A stretch of DNA of 64,000 bases from JACVRW01 sp963734365 (GTDB lineage: Bacteria; Actinomycetota; Thermoleophilia; Solirubrobacterales; Thermoleophilaceae). Location: NCBI GenBank assembly GCA_963734365.1, contig CAVTGV010000004.1:992001-1056000 (forward strand), written 5' to 3'. This document shows, piece by piece, positions 24,059 to 33,879 of this stretch. Every line of letters starts with the position of its first letter. Within the stretch, counting starts at the first letter, position 1. Made by a program: the position numbers and the translations under genes. The notes under the pieces are model-generated. The model saw nothing but the letters and a program-made list of their open reading frames with translations. It searched no databases and was not told the DNA's origin.

Positions 24059-26534
24059 TCACGAGGCCTGCCGCAGCGGCGCCGCGACCGCCGGTGCCGG
24101 CGCGGACACGCCCAGCGCGCGTTCGGCGGCCGCGAGCCGCCCGCGGTAGGCGCGGTAGGCGGACGACAACTCGAGGTCGGTGCGCACTCCATCGAGCGCG
24201 CGGCAGCGGGGCTCCTCGAGCGCCAGCTCCACCAGTCCCAGCTCGTCGAGGATCCGCAGCAGCCGGCCGCAGCACTCCGCCGAGCGCGGATAGGCAGCCG
24301 AGCCGCGAAGCGCCCGCTCGAGCGCGGGGGCCGAGGCTTCCGGCGCGAGCGTTCGCAGGGCCCGGAAGGCGTCGGTGAGCGCGGGCCTGAGGTCGAGCTC
24401 GGCGCGCCATACCTGGAGCGCGAAGTCGATCTCCCCCGGACCCCAGGCGAGGTGGGCGCGCGGGCCGAGACCGGCGAGCGCGTCCCATTCGCCGGCGAGC
24501 GGCGGGTCGACGGCCACCAAGTGGGCAAAGCCGGCGACCAGGCCGGGATCGCGGGCCAGCGCGGCCGTGGATACGAGCGTCAGACCGGAGGGCGCCGCTC
24601 CGGCCACCAGGCGCTCCAGCGATTCGCGCCGGCGCGGCACGTCCGCCACCGCCGCCACCACGCTCTCTCCGCTCGTGAGCAGGTCCACGGCCACACCCGC
24701 GAAGCCCTCGCCGCGGCGGTCCACCGGAGCGGCTCTGGCTGCGCCCCCTGAAACGGCCGCTGTGCCGGGCCCGGCCGGGTCGGCCGCGAACTCCCGCCGC
24801 ACGCGCTCCCAGAACGGCTCGTCCTCGCCCAGCACGCTCAGCTCGCCGCGCCGCGGCTCGCACAGAGCGCGAAGAACCACGCGTGGCTCCACCGCCCCGT
24901 TCCAGCGGTTGGGCTCGAGGCGCACGGCGATGTCGTGAGGCTCGTGGAGCGCCGGCGCGAGTGAGCGCTGGGTAGCGCCGAAGGCCACGCCGCGGGCTCG
25001 CGTGGCACCGGTCACGAGCGTGAAGCGCGCGTGCTGGCGCTCCTCGCCCATGCCGGTCACGTTCCGGACCCGGGCCGCGGGCACGAGCAGGGTGGGTTGA
25101 GGGTTGCCCATCCCGAAGGGACGCAGCCGCTCGAGCTCCTCGGCCAGGTCCAGGCCCAGCGCACCTCCCGGCACCACCGCGTCCACCCGTTCGACCGGGA
25201 TCAGGTCGCCGGGAGCGAGCAGGCCACCCGCGTGCGCTGCGAGCGCGCGGCGAAAGCCGTCCACCGCGTCCGCCTCAAGCTCAACGCCGGCGGCCATGCG
25301 GTGGCCGCCGAAGCGGCGCAGGTGGGTCTCGCAGGCGGCGAGCCCGGCGTGGAGGTCATAGGCGGAGATGCTCCGGCCCGAGCCGCGCCCCGCGTCCCCA
25401 TCCAGCGCGATGACCACGGCGGGACGGCGCCAGCGCTCCACCAGGCGCGAGGCCACGATGCCGACCACGCCGGGGTGCCAGCCCTCGCCGGCGACGACCA
25501 CGGCGGCCTGGGCGGCCTGGCCCGAGCAGGCGGCATCGGCCTCGAACAGGATGCGCGTCTCCGCCTCGCGCCGGTCGCGATTGAGCAGATCCAGCTCGCG
25601 CGCCACCTCCTCCGCGCGCGCGCCGTCCTCGGTGAGCAGCAGCTCGAGCGCGGCGTCGGCACGACCCATCCGGCCGGCAGCGTTGATGCGGGGGCCGAGG
25701 CGAAAGCCGCAGCTGTGCTCGGACACGTCCGCGGGCGCGACAGTGGCCACGTCCATGAGCGCCCGCAGCCCGGGCCGCCGGCTGCGCGAGAGCGCGCGCA
25801 GGCCCTCCCGGACGATCCGCCGGTTCTCCCCGCGGAGGGGCACGAGGTCGCACACCGTGGCCAGCGCCGCCAGCTCGAGGTCCTCCTCGCCGGCCTCGCC
25901 GCGCAGCGCCTCGGAGAGCTTGAGCACGACCCCTGCCGCACACAGGTCGGCCGGGTACGCAGCGGTTCCGCCCGGGGACGGGTGCACCACCGGACAGTCC
26001 GGCAGCTCGGCACCGGGCCGGTGGTGATCGGTCACCACCACGTCCAGGCCGGCCGCACGCGCGGCCGCCACCTGCTCGACGGCGGTGATGCCGCAGTCCA
26101 CCGTCACGAGCAGCGCCACCCCGCGCGCGGCGAGGCGCTCGACAGCGGCAGTCGACAACCCGTAGCCCTCGTCGAAGCGGCTCGGCAGCTCCCACAGCGG
26201 ATCCGCGCCGAGGGCGCGCAGCGTACGCACCAGCATCGCCGTGGAGCAGACGCCGTCCACGTCGTAGTCGCCGAACACGGCGATCTGCGAACCGCGGCGC
26301 GCGTGCTCGCCGATCAGCTCACGCGCCTGGGCCACTCCCGGCAAGCGTGAGCGGGTCGTGGCGCTCCCCGGCGGCCAGGAAGGCCCGCGCCTCCTCGACC
26401 TCGCGGAAGCCACGGCGCGCCAGCACCGTCCCGATGGCCGGGGATAGGCCGAGACCGGCCGCGAGGCGCTCGCCGAGGGCGACCTCATAGGGGTCGCACG
26501 CCCAGCGTGACGGTCGCGGCTGCATCCGACGCAT
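24059..26534 (-). CDS. recJ: Single-stranded-DNA-specific exonuclease RecJ, split by a +1 frameshift
   Basis: The N-terminal ~64 codons (start 26534) read in one frame: 'GLSPAIGTVLARRGFREVEE' then 'FLAAGERHDPLTL', the usual RecJ start. The rest continues in another frame from 'PGVAQARELIGEH'. The two join perfectly if one base is dropped near 26342, so an extra base breaks the gene; without correction the first frame stops at 26319. Downstream motifs are intact: 'FGDYDVDGV' (DHH motif I), 'DCGITA', 'VVTDHH' (motif III) and 'HRMAAG' (DHHA1). RecJ degrades 5' single-stranded DNA in recombination and repair. Cause may be an assembly error or a real lesion. Confidence 0.88.
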
Positions 26535-26588
26535 CCTCCGAGGAGGAGCGGACGGAACGCGAGATCTCGCCCCGGGCCGGGAGAGCCG

Positions 26589-26888
26589 CTAGTGCGAGCC
26601 CGCGCGCGTGTAGCCGTGGTCCACGCCGTGCTCCCTGTCCGCGCGGGCGCCCCACCAGTACGAGATGGCCAGCGCGATCACCGCTCCCGGAATCGCGATC
26701 AGCGCCTGCACGAGGCCGGTGTCGTTCTGGCCCGGGATCGTCAACCCGTTGGCCAGATAGCCGAACACGACCGCGCCGAGCGCCGACACCAGGAACGCTC
26801 CCACGATGCCGCCCCAGAAGCGGTCGGGCAGGAACACCGTGAAGTGCCACAGCGCGATGCCCATCATCAGCCAGACGACCATGGCCAT
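26589..26888 (-). CDS. Small membrane protein (GlsB/YeaQ-like topology)
   Basis: 99 residues with three hydrophobic segments: 'VVWLMMGIALWHFTVFL' near 4, 'GGIVGAFLVSALGAVVFGYL' near 26, and 'ALIAIPGAVIALAISYWWGA' near 62. Gly-rich helices and size resemble the GlsB/YeaQ/YmgE transglycosylase-associated family, but the match is by composition only. It lies 2 bases after the secDF stop, so it is likely co-transcribed. Function unknown. Confidence 0.7.
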   Translation of the reverse strand: MAMVVWLMMGIALWHFTVFLPDRFWGGIVGAFLVSALGAVVFGYLANGLTIPGQNDTGLVQALIAIPGAVIALAISYWWGARADREHGVDHGYTRAGSH

Positions 26889-26890
26889 GC

Positions 26891-29800
26891 TCAGCGCCTC
26901 CCGTGCTTCTTGCGAGTGCGCTGCTGGCGCTTTGACTTGGGCTTGGGCTTGGAGGGGCCCGAGGTGCTCGTCACGCGCGACTGCGCCCGGCCCGCGGGCT
27001 TCTCCTCGGCCGGGGCGCCCCCAGCGCCGTCACCGTCGCCGCCGGCGGCGTCGCCCGCGACCGGGGGTCGGGCGGGCTCGGCGGGCTCAGCGGGCTCAGG
27101 CGTCGGCTGCGGTTCTGGCTCCGGCTCGGGAGTGGCGGCCGGCTGGGGCGGCTGCGCCTCGGGCTCGGCCGGAGGCGGCGGGGCGGGTGCGGGTGGACGG
27201 GCGCCCGCCGCCGGTCTTCCGCGCGCGCGCCGGGCCGCCCGCTCGCGGCGCGAGCGAGGCGGCGCCTCGGCGCCCGCGGTCGCCGCGGTCACACCGGCGC
27301 CTGCGGGCGCGGGCTCGGGTGCGCCGATCACGCCGCTGGCGAAGGCGGGCACGTGTCCGTCGTTCTGCTGAAGGATCAGGCGCCGGCGACGCATGTAGGT
27401 CTGCTCGCGCTCCTTCCACTCCACCAGCACCGGGGTGGCGATGAAGATCGAGGAGTACGCGCCCGACGCCACTCCCACCAGAAGCGCGAAGGCGAAGTCC
27501 TGGAGCGTCTCGCCGCCGAAGATCATCAGCGAACCCACCGGCATGAGCACCACGAAGCTCGTGGCCAGCGACCGCGTGAACACGTCCGACATCGAGCGGT
27601 TGGCGATCTGCGAGTACGTGGCCCGCGGCATGCGCGGCACGTTCTCGCGTATTCGGTCGAACACGATGACCGTGTCGTAGAGCGAGTAACCCATGATGGT
27701 GAGCAGCGCCGCGACCGTCGACGTCGTCACCTCCCGGTCGAACAGGGCGTAGACGCCCGTGGTGATCAGCAGGTCGTGCGCCAGCGCGATCAGCACCGGC
27801 ACCGCGAACTTGAACTCGAAGCGGAAGCCGATGTAGAGCGCGATCAAGAGCAGCGACGCGATCACCGCCAGGATGGCGGTGCGGGCGATCTGCTCGCCGA
27901 AGGTCGGCCCCACGGAGGTGACCGAGAAGTCGGCCTGCGACACCCCGAAATCGCTATTGAGCGCCCGCTCCACGCGATCCACATCTGCGGGATCGAGCTG
28001 GGGGACCGCCAGCTGGATCACGTTGTTACCGAGGTCGGGGTCGTCGACCTCCTGGATCTTCGCGTCCGCGTAGCCGAGCGGCTCGAGGGTGCTGCGCACC
28101 TGATCCACGCTGGCCGCTCGCTCGAGCGGAGTGGTGATCCGGGTGCCGGACTCGAAGTCGATGCCGAAGTTGACGCCCAGTGTGGCGATCGCGATCGCGC
28201 CGATCAGCAGGATCACGCCGGAGAAGGAGAAGAACCAGCGCGAGTTGCCCATGAAGTCGAACTGCCAGCGTTTCGTCTTCTCCGGGTTCACGCCCAGCGC
28301 GCTCGGCCGCCGCAAGAGGCGCCAGCGCGACATCGTGCCGAGGATCGCCGAGGTGGCCAGCACGGCGGTGAAGAGCGACACGAGCGTTCCCACCCCGAGG
28401 GTGAAGGCGAAGCCCTTGACGCCCGCCGTGGCCAGGGTGAAGAGGATGAAGGCCACGCCGATGGTCACGACGTTGGCGTCGATGATCGTCTTGAGCGCCT
28501 TGGAGTAGCCGGCCGAGATCGCGCTCGGTATCGAGCGTCCCGTCCGCACTTCCTCCTTTATTCGCTCGTACATGACGATGTTGGCGTCGGCCGCCACCGC
28601 CAAGGTGAGCACCATTCCGGCGATGCCCGGGAGCGTGAGAGTGATCGGGATCAGCTTGACCAGCGCGAACAGGAACACCGCGTAGATGAGCAGCGCGACG
28701 GTCGCCACCACGCCGAGCACGCGGTAGAAGATGAGCAGGAACAGGATCGTCAGGGCCAGGCCCGCCGCTCCGGCCAAGAGACCCTGATCGAGAGCCTGCT
28801 GGCCGAGCGTGGCCGACACCTGGGTCTGGGAGATGAGCTTGAGCTCGATCGGCAGGGCGCCGATGCGCAGGCTCTCGGCCAGATCCTGCGTCGCCTTGAT
28901 GTCGCCGATGCCCTCGATCTGCGCTCCGGTGCGCCCGTCGATGCCCTCGGGCAGGTCCACCGGGTCGATGCTGGCCAGCGAGACGATCTTGTTGTCGAGC
29001 GTGATGGCGAAGCGCCGGAAGTTCGACTCGTCCTCTCCCGGCTGGGCGATCCGGCCGATGCGCTCGAGGGCCGGCTGCTGGGCGATGCGCTTGGTCACGT
29101 CGGCGAAGCGCTTGCGGCCGTTGTCGGTGAACTGGAAGGACACCACCGGCTGCTGGTTCTGGTCGAAATCCTGCTTGGGGTCCTTGATGTCCTTCCCGGA
29201 CAGCGACGAGTCGTCCTCGATCACGAAGAAGCGCTTGATCTGCGGCGGCTGGTTCTCCGCCGGCTCGCCCTCCACCACCAGCACGCCCTCGGGCACCTTG
29301 TAGATCTTCGATCCGGCCGGCGGGCCGCCCCCGCCCAGGGCCTCCAGCTGGGGCAGGCAATCGGTGCCCTTGGCGTATTCGGGCGCCTTCCCGGGAGCCT
29401 TGTCGTAGTCGGCGAGCAGCTCCTTGCAGGTCGACGAGGGCTCGTAGTCGGCCACTCGAACCGGCTTCTTGTCGGGGCCGATCGGCAGCCGGTCCGGGCC
29501 GAACATGTAGTACTGGTCGCCCGTAGTGTTGTTCTGCTTGTCGGCCTGCGCCGGCGTGAGATCGGAGTCCGGCGGCACGTCGGTCTGCTCGGCCTTGGGC
29601 TTCTGGGTGGACGCGAACTCGACCGCGTCGTACAGGGCCTTGGTTCCGGCGAACGGGTTGTCTGGCCCGCGGTCGCCGAGCACGTTCGGTTCCCAGTCGT
29701 AGAACTGGAGCTGCGCGGTGGTGCCCACCTGTTCGATCGCGCGCTCGGCGTTCTGCACGTCGGGGAGGCCGATGGAGATCTGGTCCTTGCCCGAGCGCTG

Positions 29801-30058
29801 GATCTCGGGCTCGGACACGCCGAGCGCGTCGGTGCGCTTGCGGATCGTCTCCGTGGCGTCGTCCAGGGCCTGCTGGGTCACCTCGGGGACCTGTGGCGTG
29901 GGCCGCCCCTGGTACACCAGCTCGATGCCGCCCTCCAGGTCGAGCCCCAGCTTCGTGTCCTTGGAGAGCGGCGACCCGGGCACGATCACGAGCAGCGACA
30001 GCACCAGCAGCACCAGGACGACCCCGAGGATCGCGAAGTTACGGGTCCGGCTCGTCAT
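26891..30058 (-). CDS. secDF: Protein translocase subunits SecD and SecF fused (SecDF)
   Basis: 1055 residues. First membrane segment at ~10-27, then 'TKLGLDLEGGIELVYQG' (SecD signature) near 35, the extracytoplasmic P1 region with a long Pro/Asp/Gln-rich insert (~150-300), and six-helix SecD core with 'VAADANIVMYERIKEE'. SecF follows: first segment near 610, 'NFGIDFESGTRI' near 633, and 'YSLYDTVIVFDRIREN' near 800. The last ~170 residues are a Pro/Ala/Glu tail ending in a basic cluster, unlike compact SecF. SecDF uses the proton motive force to help Sec export. Overlaps the next gene upstream by 4 bases. Confidence 0.95.
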   Translation of the reverse strand: MTSRTRNFAILGVVLVLLVLSLLVIVPGSPLSKDTKLGLDLEGGIELVYQGRPTPQVPEVTQQALDDATETIRKRTDALGVSEPEIQRSGKDQISIGLPDVQNAERAIEQVGTTAQLQFYDWEPNVLGDRGPDNPFAGTKALYDAVEFASTQKPKAEQTDVPPDSDLTPAQADKQNNTTGDQYYMFGPDRLPIGPDKKPVRVADYEPSSTCKELLADYDKAPGKAPEYAKGTDCLPQLEALGGGGPPAGSKIYKVPEGVLVVEGEPAENQPPQIKRFFVIEDDSSLSGKDIKDPKQDFDQNQQPVVSFQFTDNGRKRFADVTKRIAQQPALERIGRIAQPGEDESNFRRFAITLDNKIVSLASIDPVDLPEGIDGRTGAQIEGIGDIKATQDLAESLRIGALPIELKLISQTQVSATLGQQALDQGLLAGAAGLALTILFLLIFYRVLGVVATVALLIYAVFLFALVKLIPITLTLPGIAGMVLTLAVAADANIVMYERIKEEVRTGRSIPSAISAGYSKALKTIIDANVVTIGVAFILFTLATAGVKGFAFTLGVGTLVSLFTAVLATSAILGTMSRWRLLRRPSALGVNPEKTKRWQFDFMGNSRWFFSFSGVILLIGAIAIATLGVNFGIDFESGTRITTPLERAASVDQVRSTLEPLGYADAKIQEVDDPDLGNNVIQLAVPQLDPADVDRVERALNSDFGVSQADFSVTSVGPTFGEQIARTAILAVIASLLLIALYIGFRFEFKFAVPVLIALAHDLLITTGVYALFDREVTTSTVAALLTIMGYSLYDTVIVFDRIRENVPRMPRATYSQIANRSMSDVFTRSLATSFVVLMPVGSLMIFGGETLQDFAFALLVGVASGAYSSIFIATPVLVEWKEREQTYMRRRRLILQQNDGHVPAFASGVIGAPEPAPAGAGVTAATAGAEAPPRSRRERAARRARGRPAAGARPPAPAPPPPAEPEAQPPQPAATPEPEPEPQPTPEPAEPAEPARPPVAGDAAGGDGDGAGGAPAEEKPAGRAQSRVTSTSGPSKPKPKSKRQQRTRKKHGRR

Positions 30059-30498
30059 CTGGGCGTCAGCACCAGCAAGAGACCCCCATCATCGTCGTAC
30101 GCGGGGAAGATGTCAGCCTTCGCCGGCTCGGGGCGATCCCCTTCGGCGTGCACGACCACCGGCTTGTCCAGCACCCGCACGCCCCACTCGAGCGCCGTCG
30201 CGATGTGGTCGTCGCCGTTCTCGAACCTGAGGTGGAGAACGTCCTGAGCCGAGCGGCCCATCACGTCCAGCTCGCCCAGCCCCGTGAGCTCGCGGGCGCC
30301 CCTGCCCGTGCCGATCAGGCGACCCTCCTGGTCGAGGATGAAGAAGGCCGCGTTGGGCGCCGGGTAGTAGTCGTCAAGAAGCTCGAACAGGAAGCCGAAG
30401 CCGCATTTCTTGCAGCCCTTGGCCCGGCTCTGGAAGCCGGCGGTGCGCTCGGCGGACTCGGTCCGGTTGCCGCAGTTGGGGCAGATGAAGATCGGCAT
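30055..30498 (-). CDS. Zinc-ribbon plus PAS-like protein of unknown function
   Basis: 147 residues. It starts with two Cys pairs ('ICPNCGN' at ~5 and 'CKKCGFG' at ~29) that would form a zinc ribbon. A PAS-like domain follows ('NAAFFILDQEGRLIGTGRGA' near 48, then 'VMGRSAQDVLHL'). Such proteins may sense a signal through the PAS domain and bind nucleic acid or protein through the ribbon, but no specific role is known to me. It is coupled to secDF (4-base overlap) and 79 bases after ruvB. Confidence 0.7.
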   Translation of the reverse strand: MPIFICPNCGNRTESAERTAGFQSRAKGCKKCGFGFLFELLDDYYPAPNAAFFILDQEGRLIGTGRGARELTGLGELDVMGRSAQDVLHLRFENGDDHIATALEWGVRVLDKPVVVHAEGDRPEPAKADIFPAYDDDGGLLLVLTPR

Positions 30499-30577
30499 GG
30501 GTGCTTCATGCTAGAAGAGCCGGCGGGGACGGTCGGCCGGCGGGACGCGGGCCTGGCGCCGTCGAGATCAACGCGCT

Positions 30578-31621
30578 TCAGAACAGGCGGTGCGCCCCGC
30601 CGGCCGCCGGCTCCAGGCCGAGATGCGCGAACGCCGCCTCCGTGGCCACCCGGCCGCGCGGGGTCCGCATCAGGAGCCCCTGCTGAAGCAGATAGGGCTC
30701 GTAGACGTCCTCGATCGTGTCGGGCTCCTCCCCCACCGCCACGGCCAGGGTCGAGAGGCCCACGGGCCCGCCGCCGAATTTCTGGCAGATCGCCGCGAGG
30801 ATGTCGCGGTCCAGGCGATCGAGGCCGGCCTCGTCCACCTCGAGCAGCTGGAGCCCGTCGCGCGCCACCTGCTCGTCGATGCGTCCTGCACCGCGCACCT
30901 CGGCGAAGTCGCGGACCCGCTTGAGAAGGCGGTTGGCCACGCGCGGGGTGCCGCGCGAGCGCGAGGCGATGATCTGGGCGCCCGCGTCGTCCACGTCCAC
31001 CTCGAGGATGCCGGCGGAGCGGCGCACGATCCGGGCCAGGTCGGCCGGCTCGTAAAGGTCGAGACGGTGGGTGACACCGAAGCGGTCGCGCAGCGGCGTG
31101 GTGAGCAGCCCCGCGCGCGTGGTGGCTCCGATCAGCGTGAAGGCGGGGAGGTCCAGCGTCACCACCGCGGCGCCCGCACCTTGGCCCACGGTGATCGGCA
31201 GCCGGCGGTCCTCCATGGCCGGGTAGAAGGTCTCCTCGAGAGCGCGCGGCAGGCGGTGGATCTCGTCCACGAAGAACACGCTGCGCGGCGCGAGCGCGGT
31301 GAGATAGCTCGCGATGTCGCCCTTGCGCTCGAGCGCCGGCCCCGCGGTGGGCACGAACTCGGCCTCGAGCTCGTTGGCCACGATCTGGGCCAGCGAGGTC
31401 TTGCCGAGGCCCGGTGGCCCCGCCAGCAGCACGTGGTCGAGCGCCTCGCCCCGGGCACGGGCCGCCTCGATGAAGATCGCCAGCTGCTCCTTCACGCTCT
31501 CCTGGCCCACGAAGTCCTCCAGGCGCCGCGGCCGCAGCGAGCGCTCGAGCTCGTCCTCGGCCTCCTGCGGCGCGGGGTCGTGGATGCGCTCCACGCCCGG
31601 GGTGCGGATGCCCCCGCTCAC
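30578..31621 (-). CDS. ruvB: Holliday junction ATP-dependent helicase RuvB
   Basis: 347 residues from a GTG overlapping the ruvA stop (GTGA). AAA+ signatures: 'VLLAGPPGLGKTSLAQIVA' (Walker A, ~62), 'FVDEIHRL' (Walker B, ~116), sensor 'IGATTRAGLLTTPLRDRFG' near 163, and the winged-helix end 'YLLQQGLLMRTPRGRV'. RuvB hexamers drive branch migration of Holliday junctions with RuvA. Order ruvC-ruvA-ruvB in one leftward run is standard. Confidence 0.97.
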   Translation of the reverse strand: MSGGIRTPGVERIHDPAPQEAEDELERSLRPRRLEDFVGQESVKEQLAIFIEAARARGEALDHVLLAGPPGLGKTSLAQIVANELEAEFVPTAGPALERKGDIASYLTALAPRSVFFVDEIHRLPRALEETFYPAMEDRRLPITVGQGAGAAVVTLDLPAFTLIGATTRAGLLTTPLRDRFGVTHRLDLYEPADLARIVRRSAGILEVDVDDAGAQIIASRSRGTPRVANRLLKRVRDFAEVRGAGRIDEQVARDGLQLLEVDEAGLDRLDRDILAAICQKFGGGPVGLSTLAVAVGEEPDTIEDVYEPYLLQQGLLMRTPRGRVATEAAFAHLGLEPAAGGAHRLF

Positions 31622-32196
31622 CGTGCCGCCCTGAGCGCCTCGGCGATGAGGTCCTCGGGCGTCTCACCGCCGGCCTGGTCGAGCAGCGAGTCGGCCTCCT
31701 GCGGAGTGAAGCCCAGGCCGATCAGCCCCTCGCGGGCGAGCGTGCGCGGGTCGTCGGAAGCGGTGCGTCTTACGACGATGTCGTCGCTCACCCGGCCGGC
31801 GACCTTCTCGCGCAGCTCCACGATGATGCGCTCCGCGGTGCGCTTGCCGATACCCGGCACGGCCTGGAAGCGAGCGGAGTCACCCGACGCGATCGCGTTC
31901 AGCAGCTCGCGGGGAGCTCCGCCGGAGAGCACAGCCTGAGCGACCTTCGGCCCCACGCCCTGCACGCCGATCAGCATCAGGAACAGCTCGCGCTCGGCCT
32001 GGGTGGAGAAGCCGTAGAGCTGCATGCCGTCGTCGCGCAGCACCAGGTGCGCGAACAGCCGGCCCTCGCGGCCGGCCGCCGGGACGTCGGCCAGGGTCTC
32101 GGAGGAGACCGCCAGGCGGTAGCCCACTCCCGAGGCCTCGATCACCACCTCCCCGGGCAGCCGTGTGATCACCTCGCCTCTCACGAACGCGATCAC
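31618..32196 (-). CDS. ruvA: Holliday junction DNA helicase subunit RuvA
   Basis: 192 residues from the GTG at 32196, which has a GAGGTGG ribosome site 9 bases upstream. 'VIAFVRGEVITRLPGEVVIE' starts the OB fold; helix-hairpin-helix motifs 'LIGVQGVGPKVAQAVLSG' (~80) and 'AVPGIGKRTAERIIVELREK' (~113); a flexible linker; domain III ends 'GETPEDLIAEALRAAR'. RuvA tetramers bind the junction and load RuvB. Starting earlier would add an unrelated N-terminal sequence overlapping ruvC. Confidence 0.95.
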   Translation of the reverse strand: MIAFVRGEVITRLPGEVVIEASGVGYRLAVSSETLADVPAAGREGRLFAHLVLRDDGMQLYGFSTQAERELFLMLIGVQGVGPKVAQAVLSGGAPRELLNAIASGDSARFQAVPGIGKRTAERIIVELREKVAGRVSDDIVVRRTASDDPRTLAREGLIGLGFTPQEADSLLDQAGGETPEDLIAEALRAAR

Positions 32197-32206
32197 CGGC
32201 GCCACC

Positions 32207-32695
32207 TCATGCCAGAGCCGCCTTGAGCGGAGCCGCATTGGCGTGGCAGATGGCCACGGCCAGAGCGTCGGCGGCGTGATCCGGCCGCGGCAGGTCGGGC
32301 AGCGAGAGCAGGGCGCCGACCATCCGCTGCACCTGTTCCTTGGCCGCGCCGCCGCTGCCGCACACCGCCTGCTTGACCACCTGGGGGGTATACGAGAAGC
32401 AGGGGATGCCGGCCATGCCCGCGGACAGCAGGACCACGCCACGCGCCTGCCCCACCGCGAACGCGCTCTGGGCGTTGCGCCCGAAGTAGAGATCCTCCAC
32501 CGCCACGGCCATCGGCTCGTGCTCGCGGATCAGGTCGCACACCCGTGCGTGGATGTCGGCGAGCCGGCGTTCGAGCGGCGTGCCCGGCCGGGTCTGGATC
32601 ACCCCGCCGTCGAGCGCCGCAAGCGTCTGCCCACGGGAAAGCACCACGCCATACCCCGTATGCGCGGTGCCGGGATCGATGCCGAGTACGACCAC
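32207..32695 (-). CDS. ruvC: Crossover junction endodeoxyribonuclease RuvC
   Basis: 162 residues. 'VLGIDPGTAHTGYGVV' places the first catalytic Asp at residue 7; 'VAVEDLYFGRNAQSA' gives the Glu near 67; 'RPDHAADALAVAICH' near 140 gives the C-terminal acidic site. It cuts Holliday junctions resolved with RuvAB. Length is slightly under the usual ~165-175. Ten bases separate it from ruvA. Confidence 0.95.
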   Translation of the reverse strand: MVVLGIDPGTAHTGYGVVLSRGQTLAALDGGVIQTRPGTPLERRLADIHARVCDLIREHEPMAVAVEDLYFGRNAQSAFAVGQARGVVLLSAGMAGIPCFSYTPQVVKQAVCGSGGAAKEQVQRMVGALLSLPDLPRPDHAADALAVAICHANAAPLKAALA

Positions 32696-32749
32696 CTATG
32701 GGTGGGATTCTGCGTGGCGGGGCGGACGCCTTCCGGCGGGCGGGCGTTG

Positions 32750-33115
32750 TCAGCGCGTACAGCGCCAGATGAACCACCCGAACACGCCCTGGAAGGGCAG
32801 GCGCGCCCACAGCAGCGGCTCGGGGATCTTCCGGAAGTGCTGGGCGTTCACCGCCATGTTGATGTTGGCCGGGAAGATCGCCACGAGCGTGGCCAGCAGC
32901 CACCAGCGACCCGCCCTGTGCGTGCTGTCGGGCAGCACGGCCAGGCCGCCCGCGATCTCGGCGGCGCCGCTCGCGGCCACCAGCTCGCGCTTCCAGCGCT
33001 CCAGGTAGCGCGGCATGATCGCCTGGTAGGTGCGCGGGATCACGAAGTGCATCGTGCCCGCGAAGATCCAGAACGCGGCCAGGACGAGGCGCCTGGCCGG
33101 GGGGCGGTCGCTCAA
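32750..33115 (-). CDS. DoxX-family membrane protein
   Basis: 121 residues from the TTG at 33115, whose TTGA overlaps the yebC stop. Four hydrophobic stretches with 'AAFWIFAGTMHFVIPRTYQA' near 12 and 'GAAEIAGGLAVL' near 50, the DoxX-like topology with the HF and EI(A)GG elements. The family has roles in respiration and membrane redox in some species; the role here is unknown. Coupling to yebC suggests co-expression. Confidence 0.75.
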   Translation of the reverse strand: MSDRPPARRLVLAAFWIFAGTMHFVIPRTYQAIMPRYLERWKRELVAASGAAEIAGGLAVLPDSTHRAGRWWLLATLVAIFPANINMAVNAQHFRKIPEPLLWARLPFQGVFGWFIWRCTR

Positions 33116-33864
33116 GCCGCCGCCACCCGCTCGAGAACGTCGGAGTCGACGTCGAAGTTGGCGTGCACCGCCTGCACGTCGTCGTGCTCCTCCAATGCCT
33201 CGATGAGGCGCATCAGGGTGCCCACACGGTTCTCCTCGACCGGAACGCGCGTGGTGGGGCGCTGGACCAGCTCGGCCGACTCGATCTCGATGCCCTCCCC
33301 CGCGAGGGCCTCGCGGACCGCCGCCACCTCGGCCGGAGAGGTCACGATCTCCCAGACGTCTCCGTCCAGGGCCAGATCCTCGGCGCCGGCGTCGATGGCG
33401 GGCAGAAGGTCGTCCTCCGAGTAGCGCGAGCCGTCGACCACGACCTCGCCCTTCTTCTCGAAGGTCCACGCCACCGAGCCCGGCTCGCCGAGGTTGCCGC
33501 CGTGCGTGGTGAATGCGTGACGCACCTCCGAGCCCGTGCGGTTGCGGTTGTCCGTGAGCGCCTCGACGAGGATGGCCACGCCGCCCGGGCCGTAGCCCTC
33601 GTAGAGGACCGACTCGAAGGCGTCGGCGTCCGCATCGGCCCCGGTGCCCTTGCCTATGGCGCGCTCGATGTTGTCCTTCGGCATCGAGGCGTCCTTGGCC
33701 TTCTGCATGGCGAGCGCCAGCGACGGGTTGCCCTCGGGGTCTCCCCCGCCCTCACGGGCGGCGACGGTGATCGCCCGCGTCAGCTTGGTGAAGAGAGCGC
33801 CGCGCTTGGCGTCAACGGCCTTCTTCTTGTGCTTGATCGAGGCCCATTTGGAGTGACCGGCCAT
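33112..33864 (-). CDS. yebC: YebC/PmpR-family transcriptional/translation regulator
   Basis: 250 residues, standard length. 'MAGHSKWASIKHKKKAVDAK' is the family N-terminus, 'MPKDNIERAIGKGTG' near 77 and 'YEGYGPGGVAILVEALTDN' near 100 are family blocks. Members are DNA-binding regulators; recent work on some links them to relief of ribosome stalling at proline tracts. Located just upstream of ruvC, a conserved arrangement. Confidence 0.95.
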   Translation of the reverse strand: MAGHSKWASIKHKKKAVDAKRGALFTKLTRAITVAAREGGGDPEGNPSLALAMQKAKDASMPKDNIERAIGKGTGADADADAFESVLYEGYGPGGVAILVEALTDNRNRTGSEVRHAFTTHGGNLGEPGSVAWTFEKKGEVVVDGSRYSEDDLLPAIDAGAEDLALDGDVWEIVTSPAEVAAVREALAGEGIEIESAELVQRPTTRVPVEENRVGTLMRLIEALEEHDDVQAVHANFDVDSDVLERVAAA

Positions 33865-33879
33865 CGCCCGAAAGCCTAC

